Shown here: positions 1 through 8,900 of the stretch, piece by piece
Layout of the letters: each line of letters starts with the position of its first letter
Numbering within the stretch: position 1 is the stretch's first letter
From: Achromobacter marplatensis
GTDB taxonomy: Bacteria; Pseudomonadota; Gammaproteobacteria; Burkholderiales; Burkholderiaceae_B
Direction: 5' to 3'
DNA: 64,000 nt
Assembly (NCBI RefSeq): GCF_002209535.1
Contig: NZ_NJIG01000003.1
Span: 310,001-374,000 of the forward strand
Made by a program: the position numbers and the translations under genes
The notes under the pieces: model-generated
What the model saw: the letters and a program-made list of their open reading frames with translations, nothing else
Told to the model about the DNA's origin: nothing
Databases searched by the model: none

Positions 1-866
1 CGGCCGTCGGCCGTGTCCAGGTCGGCCAGCACCGACAGCTTGCCGCGGCTGGTGTCGATGATGTTGTCGATATTGGGCAGTTGCGGCGAGTTCACCAGCA
101 TCACGTCTGCGCCATAGGCGGCCAGCGCGCGGCCACAGACGGGCCCGGCGATGATGCGAGTCAAGTCCAGTACCCGGATGTCCTTCAGCGGCCGCGCGTC
201 GTGCCCGTACTTGGGCAAGGGCCGCGGGTCGGCCTCACCGATGCGTTCGATGGTCATCAGGGGCTGCGAGGCGATTGCCTGGCCCTGCGCATGGCGGTCC
301 CATTCGTCAAAGCTGCGCATGGCGGCAACCACCATGCCGGCATCGGCGGCGACCTGCTCGAAGTCCAGCGCCTTCCAGCGGCTCAGCGCGCGCTCCACCG
401 TTTCCCGCGTGGTGCCCTCACCGGTCGGACACCCCAGCAATGCCAACGCACCGTCGCGATGATGCGCGAAGTTGGCGTGGATGCGCACCCAGCCCCCGTC
501 GCCGCAGCGGTACACACCGCTGACGGGATCCCACGGATTGGGCGTCACGCCGTTGATCTTGAAATGGCTGCGACATTCCTGAGCGGCGTGCAGCATGTCG
601 ACCGAAACCTGTTGCCGCGCGCCGCCGCGCAGATGCCAGAGTTCGGCCGCAGCCAGGGCGGCAGCGGCCATGCTGGCTTGCGCCGCCGCGCCAACCGCAA
701 AGGACGAGGGCAGCACAGGGTCTGCGCCGGTCAGCAACACGTGATCCAGCGACTCGTCGGGAAGGTCGAGTGAACGCCACAGTTTTTGCAGGACATCGAG
801 CGACGTCTTGCCGGCGGGTGTGCGTCCCCTCAGAAAGGACGGGCGTAGGTCCATCAGATTTCCCAT
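1..866 (-). CDS. CoA-transferase family III (CaiB/BaiF), 3' end outside the window
   Basis: The first 288 codons of a family III CoA-transferase, an enzyme class that moves CoA between carboxylic acids. The family signature VLDLTRIIAGPVCGRALAAY is visible around residue 232, followed by GADVMLV and an S-R-G-K motif. That signature is normally near the N-terminus, so this looks like the longer two-part form in which a partial CoA-transferase half comes first. An ATG at 866 was chosen. A GTG at 875 in the same frame has a better spaced GAGAG ribosome site and is a real alternative. It is divergent from phrB. The substrate cannot be told from the sequence. Confidence 0.85.
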   Translation of the reverse strand, partial: MGNLMDLRPSFLRGRTPAGKTSLDVLQKLWRSLDLPDESLDHVLLTGADPVLPSSFAVGAAAQASMAAAALAAAELWHLRGGARQQVSVDMLHAAQECRSHFKINGVTPNPWDPVSGVYRCGDGGWVRIHANFAHHRDGALALLGCPTGEGTTRETVERALSRWKALDFEQVAADAGMVVAAMRSFDEWDRHAQGQAIASQPLMTIERIGEADPRPLPKYGHDARPLKDIRVLDLTRIIAGPVCGRALAAYGADVMLVNSPQLPNIDNIIDTSRGKLSVLADLDTADG

Positions 867-1140
867 AGCGTTCACTTTTGCTCTCGTCGTTAAGTGAATT
901 ACATGGCGCGGGGACAAGCGCGTCAATACGTATGCGGCCTCAGCGTGTTTCATGGTTTGACCGCGTGCTGTCGTGGAAACCTCGGATCTGGCCCAGGGCC
1001 CACCCGTCCCCCGCCGCTTTGCCCCGGTCACATCTACTCGTAGTTTTTACATCGTCTTCCATGGACGGGCCGCGCGATAGAATGCCAGCCTCAATGGCCG
1101 GGCGCGCCTGTCCGCCGATTTCCGTCCTGGATTGCCCTAG

Positions 1141-2559
1141 ATGAACACGCTGCTCTGGCTACGCACCGATCTGCGCCTGCACGACAACCCCGCCCTGGCC
1201 GCCGCCGCCGAAAACGGCACGGTCACTGCGCTGTTCCTGGCGTCGCCCGGCCAATGGCGCCTGCATGGCGACGCGCCTGCCAAAGTGGATTTCTGGCTGC
1301 GCAACCTGCGCGAACTCTCGGCAGACCTGGGCAAGCTGGGCATTCCGCTCAAATTATTGACGGTCGCGGACTGGAGCGAGGCGCCCGGCGCCATCACCGG
1401 CTTCTGCCAGGCCCACGGCATTGGGCAAGTCCACGCCAATACCGAATGGGCCATCAACGAACGCCGCCGCGATGCGGCCGTAGCCGACGCGCTGCAAGCA
1501 AGCGGCGTGGACTGGACGCTGCATCACGGCGCCTCGCTGCTGCGCCCCGGCACGGTGCTGACAGGCAAAGGCGAGTGCTACCGCGTCTACACCCCCTATG
1601 CGCGCACGTGCAGGGAACGCCTGCGCACCGCGCCGATCCGCCCCGTGCCCGCCCCCCGCGCCCAAACCGCGCCGGCGTGGAAGGCCGACGCCCTACCCGA
1701 TACCTTCGACGGATTCCCGCCTGCAAGCGATGCCGTGCGCGCGCTGTGGCCCGCCGGCGAAACCGCGGCCAGCGACCGGCTGGCCGCCTTTGCCGACGGC
1801 GTCATCGATGCCTACAAGGACGAGCGCGACTTCCCGTCGCTGCCCGGCACCAGTTGCCTGTCGCCCTATCTGGCGGCCGGCGTGCTGTCGCCCGGGCAAG
1901 CGCTGCGTGCGGCGCTGGCAGCCAATCATGGCGAATTGGATAGCGGCAAGGCCGGCGCCGCCACATGGATCAACGAACTGCTGTGGCGCGAGTTCTACCA
2001 GCACCTGCTGGCCGCCTACCCGTCGCTGTCCATGCACCAGCCCATGAAACCGGAAACCGCCGCTGTGCCGTGGCGCGACGCGCCCGCAGACCTGCATGCC
2101 TGGCAGCAGGGAAAAACGGGCATTCCCATCGTCGACGCCGCCATGCGGCAGCTGCTGGCGCTGGGCTGGATGCACAATCGACTGCGCATGGTGACCGCCA
2201 TGTTCCTGTCCAAAAACCTGCTGATCGATTGGCGCTTGGGCGAAGCCTGGTTCATGGCGCAATTGGTGGACGGCGACCTGGCCGCCAACAATGGCGGCTG
2301 GCAATGGAGCGCCTCCACGGGGGCCGACGCGGTGCCCTACTTCCGCGTGTTCAATCCTCTGTCGCAATCCCGCCGGTTCGATCCTCGCGGCGTCTTCCTG
2401 AGGGAATGGCTGCCTGAACTGGCGCACCTGGACGATCAAGCCATCCATGACCCCAGCCCCATGGAACGCGCGGCCGCCGGCTATCCCGCGCCCATCGTGG
2501 ACCTGGCGCAAAGCCGGCTGCGCGCGCTGGAAGCCTTCGGCAACCTGCCTGCCGTATGA
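1141..2559 (+). CDS. phrB: Deoxyribodipyrimidine photolyase
   Basis: A 472-residue class I CPD photolyase that uses blue light to split cyclobutane pyrimidine dimers in DNA. The N-terminal antenna domain starts with NTLLWLRTDLRLHDNPAL. The C-terminal FAD-binding domain is complete, with WINELLWREFYQHLL near residue 280, then VDAAMRQLLALGWMHNRLRM, and NNGGWQWSASTGADA with the conserved tryptophans of the electron-transfer path. Length is normal for the family. It is a single gene divergent from the CoA-transferase gene. No strong Shine-Dalgarno precedes the ATG. The fold and motifs make this a safe call; a cryptochrome role is possible but less likely. Confidence 0.95.
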   Translation: MNTLLWLRTDLRLHDNPALAAAAENGTVTALFLASPGQWRLHGDAPAKVDFWLRNLRELSADLGKLGIPLKLLTVADWSEAPGAITGFCQAHGIGQVHANTEWAINERRRDAAVADALQASGVDWTLHHGASLLRPGTVLTGKGECYRVYTPYARTCRERLRTAPIRPVPAPRAQTAPAWKADALPDTFDGFPPASDAVRALWPAGETAASDRLAAFADGVIDAYKDERDFPSLPGTSCLSPYLAAGVLSPGQALRAALAANHGELDSGKAGAATWINELLWREFYQHLLAAYPSLSMHQPMKPETAAVPWRDAPADLHAWQQGKTGIPIVDAAMRQLLALGWMHNRLRMVTAMFLSKNLLIDWRLGEAWFMAQLVDGDLAANNGGWQWSASTGADAVPYFRVFNPLSQSRRFDPRGVFLREWLPELAHLDDQAIHDPSPMERAAAGYPAPIVDLAQSRLRALEAFGNLPAV

Positions 2560-2602
2560 CCTACACCGCATGAATTTACGTTTTGCATAACATTCCAATA
2601 TC

Positions 2603-2616
2603 TTGATGTAGATCAA
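2603..2616 (+). promoter_or_regulatory. FNR/ANR-type box upstream of the Aer-like chemoreceptor gene
   Basis: TTGATGTAGATCAA is a perfect match to the FNR/ANR consensus TTGAT-N4-ATCAA. It lies 73 bases before the ATG of the PAS-domain chemoreceptor and just after the phrB stop. The palindrome is seen directly. Control by an oxygen-sensing Fnr-family activator is inferred from the match and from the aerotaxis function of the next gene. Confidence 0.75.
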
Positions 2617-2688
2617 CCCCGCGCACGCGCCCCTCCCCGATGATCCCCGGCTGCACCACGCCCCCGCCCATCACAGGACGACAGACGC

Positions 2689-4374
2689 ATGCGCAACAAT
2701 CAGCCGGTTTACAACAAGGAATACACGCTTCACGACGAGCAGTACCTGATCTCCCGCACCGACGCCCGTGGCCGCATCATTTACGCCAATCCCGCGTTCG
2801 TGGAAGTCAGCGGCTTCTCTCGCGAGGAACTGGTGGGCGCCGCCCACAACATCGTGCGCCACCCGGATATGCCCGAAGCCGCCTTCGAGGACTTGTGGCG
2901 CACCATCCAGCGCGGCGAATCCTGGACGGGCGTCGTCAAGAACCGCCGCAAGGATGGCGGCTACTACTGGGTGCTGGCCAATGTCACCCCCATCATCGAG
3001 CGCGGGGAAACCGTCTGTTATGCGTCGGTTCGCGTCAAACCGACCCAAGCGCAGATCGACGCAGCCGACAAGCTCTACAGAAGACTGCGCGACGGCACGG
3101 CGCGCGGCGTGCGCCTCGTGCGTGGCCAGGCACGGCCAACGGGCATCGCCGGCGTCCTGGCCCGATTGAAGCTGTGGCGGCTGACCGGCGTGCGTTCGCG
3201 CATGCTGGCCTGGGCCATGCTGGCGTCCACCCTGTTCCTGGGCGCGGCCGGCGTCGCGCTGTACGGCATGTTCGACCGCATGCAGCCCGAAGAACTCGCC
3301 ATCGCCGCGGCCGTGCTGGCGGCAGGCGTGGTCCTCATCTTCGCCTCAGGCTGGGGATTCGCGCGCAGCATCTCGGGGCTGCTGGCGACCGCCACCGACT
3401 TCACGCGGCAGATCGCCGCGGGCAACCTCAGCACGCCCCTGCCCTCGGCCAGCCTGCGCGACGAGATCGGCGCCCTGAAGTTCTCACTGGAAGTCATGCG
3501 CAAAAGCCTGGTCAGCATCACGCGCGACGTGCACGACGGCATTGAAAGCGCGCTGCACTCCGCCTCCGAGATCGCCGACGGCAACGAGGACCTGTCCGCG
3601 CACACGCAACGCCAGGCCGCGTCGCTGGAAGAAGCCGCGGCCAGCATGGAACAGCTGGCCGCCACGGTGAAGCAGAACGCGTCGAACGCCCACGGCGCAG
3701 ACCGGATGGCTAGCCAGGCCTCGGACGTGGCCAAGCGCGGCGGCCAGGTCGTAAACGAAGCCGTAGCCGCCATGCACGGGATCGTCGAGAGTTCCTCGCG
3801 CATCACCGAAGTGGTGGGCATCATCGACGGCATCGCGTTCCAGACCAACATCCTGGCGCTGAACGCCGCTGTGGAAGCCGCGCGCGCCGGCGAATCCGGC
3901 AAGGGCTTCGCGGTGGTAGCCACCGAAGTGCGCAGCCTGGCGCAGAAAAGCGCCACCGCTGCCCGCGAAATCAAAGCGTTGATCGAAGCGTCCAACGAGC
4001 GCGTCAACGATGGCGTGCGGCACGTAGAGCGTGCGGGCGCCGCCATGCTGGACATCGTGGATTCCGTGCAGCAGGTCACGCAGATCATGAATGAGATCGC
4101 GGCCACCTCCACCGAGCAGCACACCGGCATCGACAACGTCAGCCGCACCATTTCGGAAACGGATACCGCGGCCCAACGCAATGCGGTGCGGGTCGAGCAG
4201 GCCGCGCTGGCCGTGGACAACCTGCGCACCCGAGGCGCGCAATTGCGCCACGCCATCGAAGTGTTCCGCGTGGCCGGCAGCCAGACGGTGCTGCCCAAGC
4301 GTGCCGCCACGCCTGTGCCGGCGGGATTGATCGCGACGCCCAGCGCGCGGCCGTTGCTGGAAGGCCAGGCCTGA
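2689..4374 (+). CDS. aer: PAS-domain methyl-accepting chemotaxis protein (Aer-like aerotaxis receptor)
   Basis: A 561-residue energy or oxygen taxis receptor. Residues about 15-120 form a PAS domain of the Aer type ([20 protein letters not shown], then [10 protein letters not shown]). Two hydrophobic segments at about 170-225 anchor it, followed by HAMP. The signalling hairpin tip is at about 380-420 ([20 protein letters not shown]). There is no periplasmic sensing domain, as in E. coli Aer, which senses redox through PAS-bound FAD. No C-terminal NWETF-like methyltransferase docking pentapeptide is present. No che genes are nearby, so it probably works with a chemotaxis operon elsewhere. The FNR box upstream suggests low-oxygen induction. 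Confidence 0.9.
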   Translation: MRNNQPVYNKEYTLHDEQYLISRTDARGRIIYANPAFVEVSGFSREELVGAAHNIVRHPDMPEAAFEDLWRTIQRGESWTGVVKNRRKDGGYYWVLANVTPIIERGETVCYASVRVKPTQAQIDAADKLYRRLRDGTARGVRLVRGQARPTGIAGVLARLKLWRLTGVRSRMLAWAMLASTLFLGAAGVALYGMFDRMQPEELAIAAAVLAAGVVLIFASGWGFARSISGLLATATDFTRQIAAGNLSTPLPSASLRDEIGALKFSLEVMRKSLVSITRDVHDGIESALHSASEIADGNEDLSAHTQRQAASLEEAAASMEQLAATVKQNASNAHGADRMASQASDVAKRGGQVVNEAVAAMHGIVESSSRITEVVGIIDGIAFQTNILALNAAVEAARAGESGKGFAVVATEVRSLAQKSATAAREIKALIEASNERVNDGVRHVERAGAAMLDIVDSVQQVTQIMNEIAATSTEQHTGIDNVSRTISETDTAAQRNAVRVEQAALAVDNLRTRGAQLRHAIEVFRVAGSQTVLPKRAATPVPAGLIATPSARPLLEGQA

Positions 4375-4392
4375 CGACGACGCGAGGCCGGC

Positions 4393-4725
4393 TCAGGCGC
4401 CGGCCGCCGCCTGCTTGTCCAAGCGCTTGATGAATACCTGCAGTTCTTTTTCGACCTGTTTGTCGCCACGCGCCTGCGCGGCCTCCATGCCCGAGTTCCA
4501 CGCCGCCCGTGCGCCTTCCACGTCGCCCAGGCCCAGGCAGGCCTTGCCCAGCCATTTCCAGGCGACCGAGTAAGCGGGGTCGAACGCCAGGGCCGCCCGC
4601 AAGTGCGGCTCGGCCTCGCGAAAGCAATCCTGCTCGACATAGGCCTTGCCCAGCGAAAATCGCAGCAGCATGTTGTCGGTGCCCTTGGCCAGCATGGCCT
4701 CTAGGCGTTCAATCATTCCTTCCAT
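4393..4725 (-). CDS. Small tetratricopeptide-repeat protein
   Basis: A 110-residue soluble protein made almost wholly of TPR helices: RFSLGKAYVEQDCFREAEPH, then LRAALAFDPAYSVAWKWLGK, then GDVEGARAAWNSGMEAAQ. TPRs mediate protein-protein contacts, so a scaffold or chaperone role is likely, but no partner is suggested by the context. The ATG at 4725 was chosen because GGGAG lies 7 bases upstream; longer starts at 4764 and 4830 add a segment with no TPR character. It converges on the chemoreceptor gene with only 18 bases between the stops. Similar short TPR proteins are common in beta-proteobacteria. Confidence 0.8.
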   Translation of the reverse strand: MEGMIERLEAMLAKGTDNMLLRFSLGKAYVEQDCFREAEPHLRAALAFDPAYSVAWKWLGKACLGLGDVEGARAAWNSGMEAAQARGDKQVEKELQVFIKRLDKQAAAGA

Positions 4726-4932
4726 TAACGGGCTCCCGTCGGTCACTGAACACTGATCGGGCATGATAGGACGACACCGTCGCAACAGCGGCAATACCCT
4801 TGATGCAAGTCTGAAATTAGGAAGCCCCATCTAAAATGAATGGTTTCCTTGCGTTTCAAGACCAGCTCAACAGGGAATGTCTGGACGATTGTCCTGTCCC
4901 ACAATAGGTTGCCTATGAAAGGTGCTTGTTCC

Positions 4933-6492
4933 ATGATGCTCTCGCGCTTGTCTCTACTTCGACTCGCACCCCTGCTCTTGCTCCCTCTCGCATCTGCCGC
5001 GGTGGCTCAGCCTTCAGGCGCCGTCACTACCACTGCAGCGGACTCCCGATTGCGCAACGCAGCGCTGGTGAACCGCATCACGTGGGGTGCCACCCCAGCA
5101 GAATTGGCTCGCATCCAGGAGATCGGCGCTGAAAGATATCTGCAGGCCCAGTTGCACCCCGATCCTCGCGCGAAGTTACCCCAGGAAGTGCAGCAGCAGA
5201 TTGATGCGCTGTCGATCTATCACGTATCTGATAAAGACGCGCAAGCCCAACAACGCAAGATGCGTCAAGATGCACGAGACTTACCCCAGGCCGCCAAACA
5301 AAAAGCGTTGCAGGAGTCTCGAAGAATCTCCCGCGAACGCGCTGACGAGACCGCGTATCGGGCAATTTGGCGTGCCTTGTACTCGCCTAACCAGCTTCAG
5401 GAACAAATGACGTGGTTTTGGACAAACCACTTTAGCGTCTTTTCTGGCAAGGGCGATATCGGCACCTATCTAGCCCAGTATGAAGAACAAGCCATCCGTC
5501 CGTACGCGCTGGGAAAATTCCGCGATATGCTCCGGGCCACCGTCCGCTCGCCTGCCATGCTGGTGTACTTGGACAACACCCGGAACATCAAAGGCCATCT
5601 GAACGAAAACTATGCGCGCGAACTGATGGAGCTGCACACGCTGGGCATCAAAGGCGGTTACACGCAGAACGACGTGCAAGAACTGGCCCGCATTCTGACG
5701 GGACTGGGCGTGCGAAATAGCGACAAACCGCCCCAGGTCAAGCCCGATCTGCGCGATCAACTGGTGCAGGACGGCCTGTTCCAGTTCCACCCGGAACGCC
5801 ACGACGCCGGCGATAAGGTATTCCTGGGCCATAGAATCAAGGGCGGCGGACTGGATGAGGTGGATCAAGCCATCGACCTGCTGGCGCGACATCCGGCGAC
5901 TGCGCGCTTTGTCAGTGAAAAGCTTGCCGCATACTTTCTGGGCAACGCTCCCTCTGCCCAGCTTGTTGACCAGATGGCTAAAACCTTCCTCGCGAAAGAC
6001 GGGGACGTCGCTGCGACACTGCAGACGCTATATGCCTCGCCGGAATTTGCCGACTCGCTAAAGACTGGCGTATTCAAGGATCCCGTGCATTACGTCTATT
6101 CGTCGATGCGGCTCGCCTACGCCGACTCGCCGCCCGTCCGCAACCCGAAAGCCGCCATGTCCTTGCTGCGCCAGATGGGGCAAGGCTTGTATCAACGCAA
6201 GACTCCAGACGGTTATCCACTAGCCATGTCCGACTGGTCTGGCTCCGGCCAGATGACCCAGCGTTTCGAAATAGCGCGCACGATCGCCGCCGCCCCTCTG
6301 GTCTTCTACCGAACGCAAAACGATCCAGACAAGGTTGCGCCGCCCCGCATTGGGCGTTTGTTGAACTCCATCACGGAGCTCGGCCTCTTCACGAATCTAT
6401 CGCGCTCTACGCGCGACGCCATCGCTCAGGCCAAGACACCAGCGGATGCTAATACGTACCTGTTGGCCTCGCCTGAATTCATGCGCCGTTAG
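4933..6492 (+). CDS. Exported DUF1800 family protein
   Basis: About 519 residues with a clear Sec signal peptide (LLRLAPLLLLPLASAAVAQ). The DUF1800 hallmarks are all there: LVNRITWGATPAELARI at the N-terminus, FWTNHFSVF, and LDNTRNIKGHLNENYARELM followed by ELHTLG and TQNDVQELARILTG. The family has no established enzymatic activity; members are nearly always paired with a DUF1501 gene, as here (9 bases to the next ATG). The start at 4933 follows AAAGGTG at good spacing; ATG at 4915 is an alternative. Parts of the gene use codons less GC-biased than its neighbours (by eye). Confidence 0.88.
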   Translation: MMLSRLSLLRLAPLLLLPLASAAVAQPSGAVTTTAADSRLRNAALVNRITWGATPAELARIQEIGAERYLQAQLHPDPRAKLPQEVQQQIDALSIYHVSDKDAQAQQRKMRQDARDLPQAAKQKALQESRRISRERADETAYRAIWRALYSPNQLQEQMTWFWTNHFSVFSGKGDIGTYLAQYEEQAIRPYALGKFRDMLRATVRSPAMLVYLDNTRNIKGHLNENYARELMELHTLGIKGGYTQNDVQELARILTGLGVRNSDKPPQVKPDLRDQLVQDGLFQFHPERHDAGDKVFLGHRIKGGGLDEVDQAIDLLARHPATARFVSEKLAAYFLGNAPSAQLVDQMAKTFLAKDGDVAATLQTLYASPEFADSLKTGVFKDPVHYVYSSMRLAYADSPPVRNPKAAMSLLRQMGQGLYQRKTPDGYPLAMSDWSGSGQMTQRFEIARTIAAAPLVFYRTQNDPDKVAPPRIGRLLNSITELGLFTNLSRSTRDAIAQAKTPADANTYLLASPEFMRR

Positions 6493-6501
6493 GAGAACAA
6501 A

Positions 6502-7698
6502 ATGGATCGCCGCCATTTGCTTCACATGATTGCCGCCGCCCCGCTGATACTGGGAAGTAGCCGTCTTTACGCCGCACCTGCGGCCTCGGGCAACCGCTTG
6601 CTAGTCGTCTTCATGCGCGGGGCCTACGATGCCGCCAGCCTGCTGGTGCCCACATCCAGTGACTTCTACTACGAATCCCGGCCTAGCATAGCAATCGGAC
6701 AGCCCGGCAGCAGCAGCGGCGCTGCATTGCCCTTGACCGATAGCTGGGGCCTGCACCCAGCCTTGGCCGACAGCCTGATGCCGTTCTACCAAAAAAAACA
6801 ATTGGCCTTCGTTCCATTCGCGGGCACGGAAGACCTGAGCCGCAGCCATTTCGAAACTCAGAACAGCATCGAACTCGGACGAGGTGCGGGGAAGAACGGC
6901 AACTACCGATCAGGCTTTCTCAACCGTCTGACAGCCGCATTGGAGGGCTCGAATGCGCAGCCAGCCGCGTTCACGTCCGAAGTACCTCAGATCCTACGGG
7001 GCGAAGCTCGCGTGCCTAACATCGACCTGGGGGGAGCCACCCGCAAGTCGCGCCTTACGGACGAGGACAATCGCGCCATCGCTGCCATGTATCGCGATAC
7101 GGAACTGGACGCATCTGTTTTGGAAGGCCAACGCATCATGAGCGCATCGCGCCAAGAACTCGATGCGGAAATGAAAGCAGCCAATGGCAATGCCGTGTCC
7201 ACAGACAAGTTGGAAAAAGAAATCCGCCGCATCGCCCGCTTCATGACCGACCGCTACAACCTGGGCTTTGTCGACGTGGGCGGCTGGGACACGCACGTGG
7301 GCCAAGGCGCCGCCACCGGCGCGCTGGCCAACCGCCTGGGGCAACTGGGCCGGGCGCTTGCCGCCTACGCCGACGCGATGGGCCCTGCGTGGCAACAGAC
7401 CACAGTCGTCGTGATCAGCGAATTCGGCCGGACCTTTCGCGAGAACGGCAACAAGGGCACCGACCACGGGCATGGCACCGTGTATTGGGTGATGGGCGGC
7501 AATGTGCGCGGTGGTCGCATCGCGGGCCGGCAAGTCGCGGTCAAGCGCGACACCCTGTTCCAGGATCGCGACTACCCCGTGCTGAACGAATACCGCGCGG
7601 TCTTCGCCGGCCTGTTCTCGCGGCTGTACGGGCTGGACAAGGCACGCCTGGCGCAGGTTTTTCCCGGCGTGGCCCCGCTGGACTTGAAGTTGGTCTGA
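6502..7698 (+). CDS. Tat-exported DUF1501 family protein
   Basis: A 398-residue partner of the upstream DUF1800 protein. It begins with a twin-arginine-type signal (MDRRHLLHMIAAAPLILGSS), so it is probably exported folded. Conserved DUF1501 motifs are VVFMRGAYDAASLLVP, GGWDTHVGQ, VISEFGRTFREN and TDHGHGTVYWVMGG. The D-T-H, E-F-G-R-T and D-H-G clusters resemble metal ligands of the alkaline-phosphatase/sulfatase superfamily, which suggests a metal-dependent periplasmic hydrolase; this is inference. Upstream AGGAG gives a good ribosome site. Codon use changes near 7250 from mixed to strongly GC-biased, as if the two ends had different histories. Confidence 0.88.
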   Translation: MDRRHLLHMIAAAPLILGSSRLYAAPAASGNRLLVVFMRGAYDAASLLVPTSSDFYYESRPSIAIGQPGSSSGAALPLTDSWGLHPALADSLMPFYQKKQLAFVPFAGTEDLSRSHFETQNSIELGRGAGKNGNYRSGFLNRLTAALEGSNAQPAAFTSEVPQILRGEARVPNIDLGGATRKSRLTDEDNRAIAAMYRDTELDASVLEGQRIMSASRQELDAEMKAANGNAVSTDKLEKEIRRIARFMTDRYNLGFVDVGGWDTHVGQGAATGALANRLGQLGRALAAYADAMGPAWQQTTVVVISEFGRTFRENGNKGTDHGHGTVYWVMGGNVRGGRIAGRQVAVKRDTLFQDRDYPVLNEYRAVFAGLFSRLYGLDKARLAQVFPGVAPLDLKLV

Positions 7699-7791
7699 GT
7701 TCCAGCGCCGGCGCCGGGCCAGGCGCTACACTCGACGGGCAAGCCAGCGCACTGGCGCCCTCGCGTCCAGACGCCTGACACAGGAGCCCGC

Positions 7792-8283
7792 ATGAGCAAT
7801 ATTTTCGATTTCACTGCCCGCGACATCAACGGGGAGGACCAATCCCTGGACATCTACCGCGGCCGCGTGCTGCTGGTGGTGAACGTCGCCTCCAAGTGCG
7901 GCTTCACGCCGCAATACGCGGGCCTGGAAGAACTCTACCGGTCGCTGCGCGACGACGGGCTGACGGTGCTGGGGTTTCCTTGCGACCAGTTCGGCCACCA
8001 GGAACCCGGCGACGAAGCCGAGATCCGCAACTTCTGCTCGACCCAATACGACATCACCTTCCCGCTGTACGCCAAAGTCGACGTCAATGGCGCCGACGCG
8101 CATCCGCTGTATCGTTGGCTGAAGGGCGAAAAGCCCGGCGTCTTCGGCACCGAAGGCATCAAATGGAACTTCACCAAGTTCCTGGTCGGCCGCGACGGCC
8201 AGGTCATCAAGCGCTACGCGCCGACGGACACGCCGGCGGGCCTGAAGGACGACATCGTCCGGGCGCTCTCCGCGCCAGTCTGA
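7792..8283 (+). CDS. Glutathione peroxidase family thiol peroxidase
   Basis: A 163-residue peroxidase of the GPx/BtuE family that reduces peroxides with thioredoxin or glutathione. The active-site region NVASKCGFTPQYAGLEELY carries Cys rather than selenocysteine, and the family signature GFPCDQFGHQEPG and the WNFTKFLV motif follow. There is no signal peptide, so it is cytoplasmic. AGGAG lies 5 bases before the ATG. It stands alone and converges on the Lrp-type regulator gene. Bacterial Cys-type members usually prefer thioredoxin, so the name does not prove glutathione use. Confidence 0.93.
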   Translation: MSNIFDFTARDINGEDQSLDIYRGRVLLVVNVASKCGFTPQYAGLEELYRSLRDDGLTVLGFPCDQFGHQEPGDEAEIRNFCSTQYDITFPLYAKVDVNGADAHPLYRWLKGEKPGVFGTEGIKWNFTKFLVGRDGQVIKRYAPTDTPAGLKDDIVRALSAPV

Positions 8284-8297
8284 GCCCGCAGGAGGCA

Positions 8298-8333
8298 GCG
8301 CCTGAACCGCCCTAGCGCAAGGGCGGCAGGCGC
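8298..8333. terminator. Hairpin between convergent peroxidase and Lrp-type genes
   Basis: A two-part stem: GCGCCTG (8298-8304) pairs with CAGGCGC (8327-8333), and inside it CCGCCCT pairs with AGGGCGG around a 6-base loop, with a two-base AA bulge on one arm. It overlaps the last codons of the regulator gene and could end both transcripts. No U-tract follows on either side, so termination is inferred from position and stem strength only. Confidence 0.5.
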
Positions 8334-8779
8334 CGACGCACCGTGTGCGCCTTGACGATGGCGGTATTGGTTTCAGCGAACTCCGTCACGCGCTCAAGAA
8401 TTCCGTCCAGGTGCGAAATCGACCGCAGCACCACGCGGGCGATGAAGCAATCATCGCCCGTCACCTTGTCGCATTCCACGAATTCCGGGATTTCCTGGAT
8501 CAGCCCTTCCACATGCCGCAACTGCCCGGGCAAGGGGCGGATGCGCACGATGGCTTCCAAGGTGTAGCCCAACGCCACCGGATCCACATCCAGCGTGTAG
8601 GCGCGGATCACGCCCGACTCCTCCAGCCGCCGCAGGCGGTCCGCCACGCTGGGCGCCGACATGCCCACCTGCCGGGCCAGATCGGCCGTGGTGGTGCGCG
8701 CATTGGCCGACAGGGTCTCGACCAGGCGACGATCGATGCCGTCCAGAACAGGGCTTTCGTTTTTTAGGTCGTTTTGCAT
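8312..8779 (-). CDS. Lrp/AsnC family transcriptional regulator
   Basis: A 155-residue regulator. The N-terminal winged HTH (LDGIDRRLVETLSANARTT, TADLARQVGMSAPSVADRLR) is followed by the RAM effector domain at about 75-150. Such proteins bind amino acids and act as octamers or dimers. The ATG at 8779 was chosen because AGGTGG lies 5 bases upstream; a GTG at 8788 would use no ribosome site. It is divergent from an EamA-type exporter with a 121-base AT-rich gap, the usual layout for a local regulator of an amino-acid exporter. The effector is not evident. Confidence 0.92.
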   Translation of the reverse strand: MQNDLKNESPVLDGIDRRLVETLSANARTTTADLARQVGMSAPSVADRLRRLEESGVIRAYTLDVDPVALGYTLEAIVRIRPLPGQLRHVEGLIQEIPEFVECDKVTGDDCFIARVVLRSISHLDGILERVTEFAETNTAIVKAHTVRRRLPPLR

Positions 8780-8900
8780 AAATTCCACCTAAAAGAAGGT
8801 ATGACATTAAAAACACCACACGAACATCATATAACCAGCTTGATCTGCCTGGGATAATTTCTCCATCGTACATCGCGGACAGCCCGCCCGGAGAAACCTC

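Noticed and set aside
81..773. A 230-codon plus-strand frame at the window start
   Set aside because: Opposite strand to the CoA-transferase gene, whose motifs are clear; no motif in this frame.
4933..7698. The DUF1800/DUF1501 pair as a defence island
   Set aside because: No nuclease, methylase, phage or transposon genes nearby, and both proteins are predicted to be exported.
7837..7960. Possible selenocysteine in the glutathione peroxidase
   Set aside because: The active-site codon is TGC (Cys), with no in-frame TGA.
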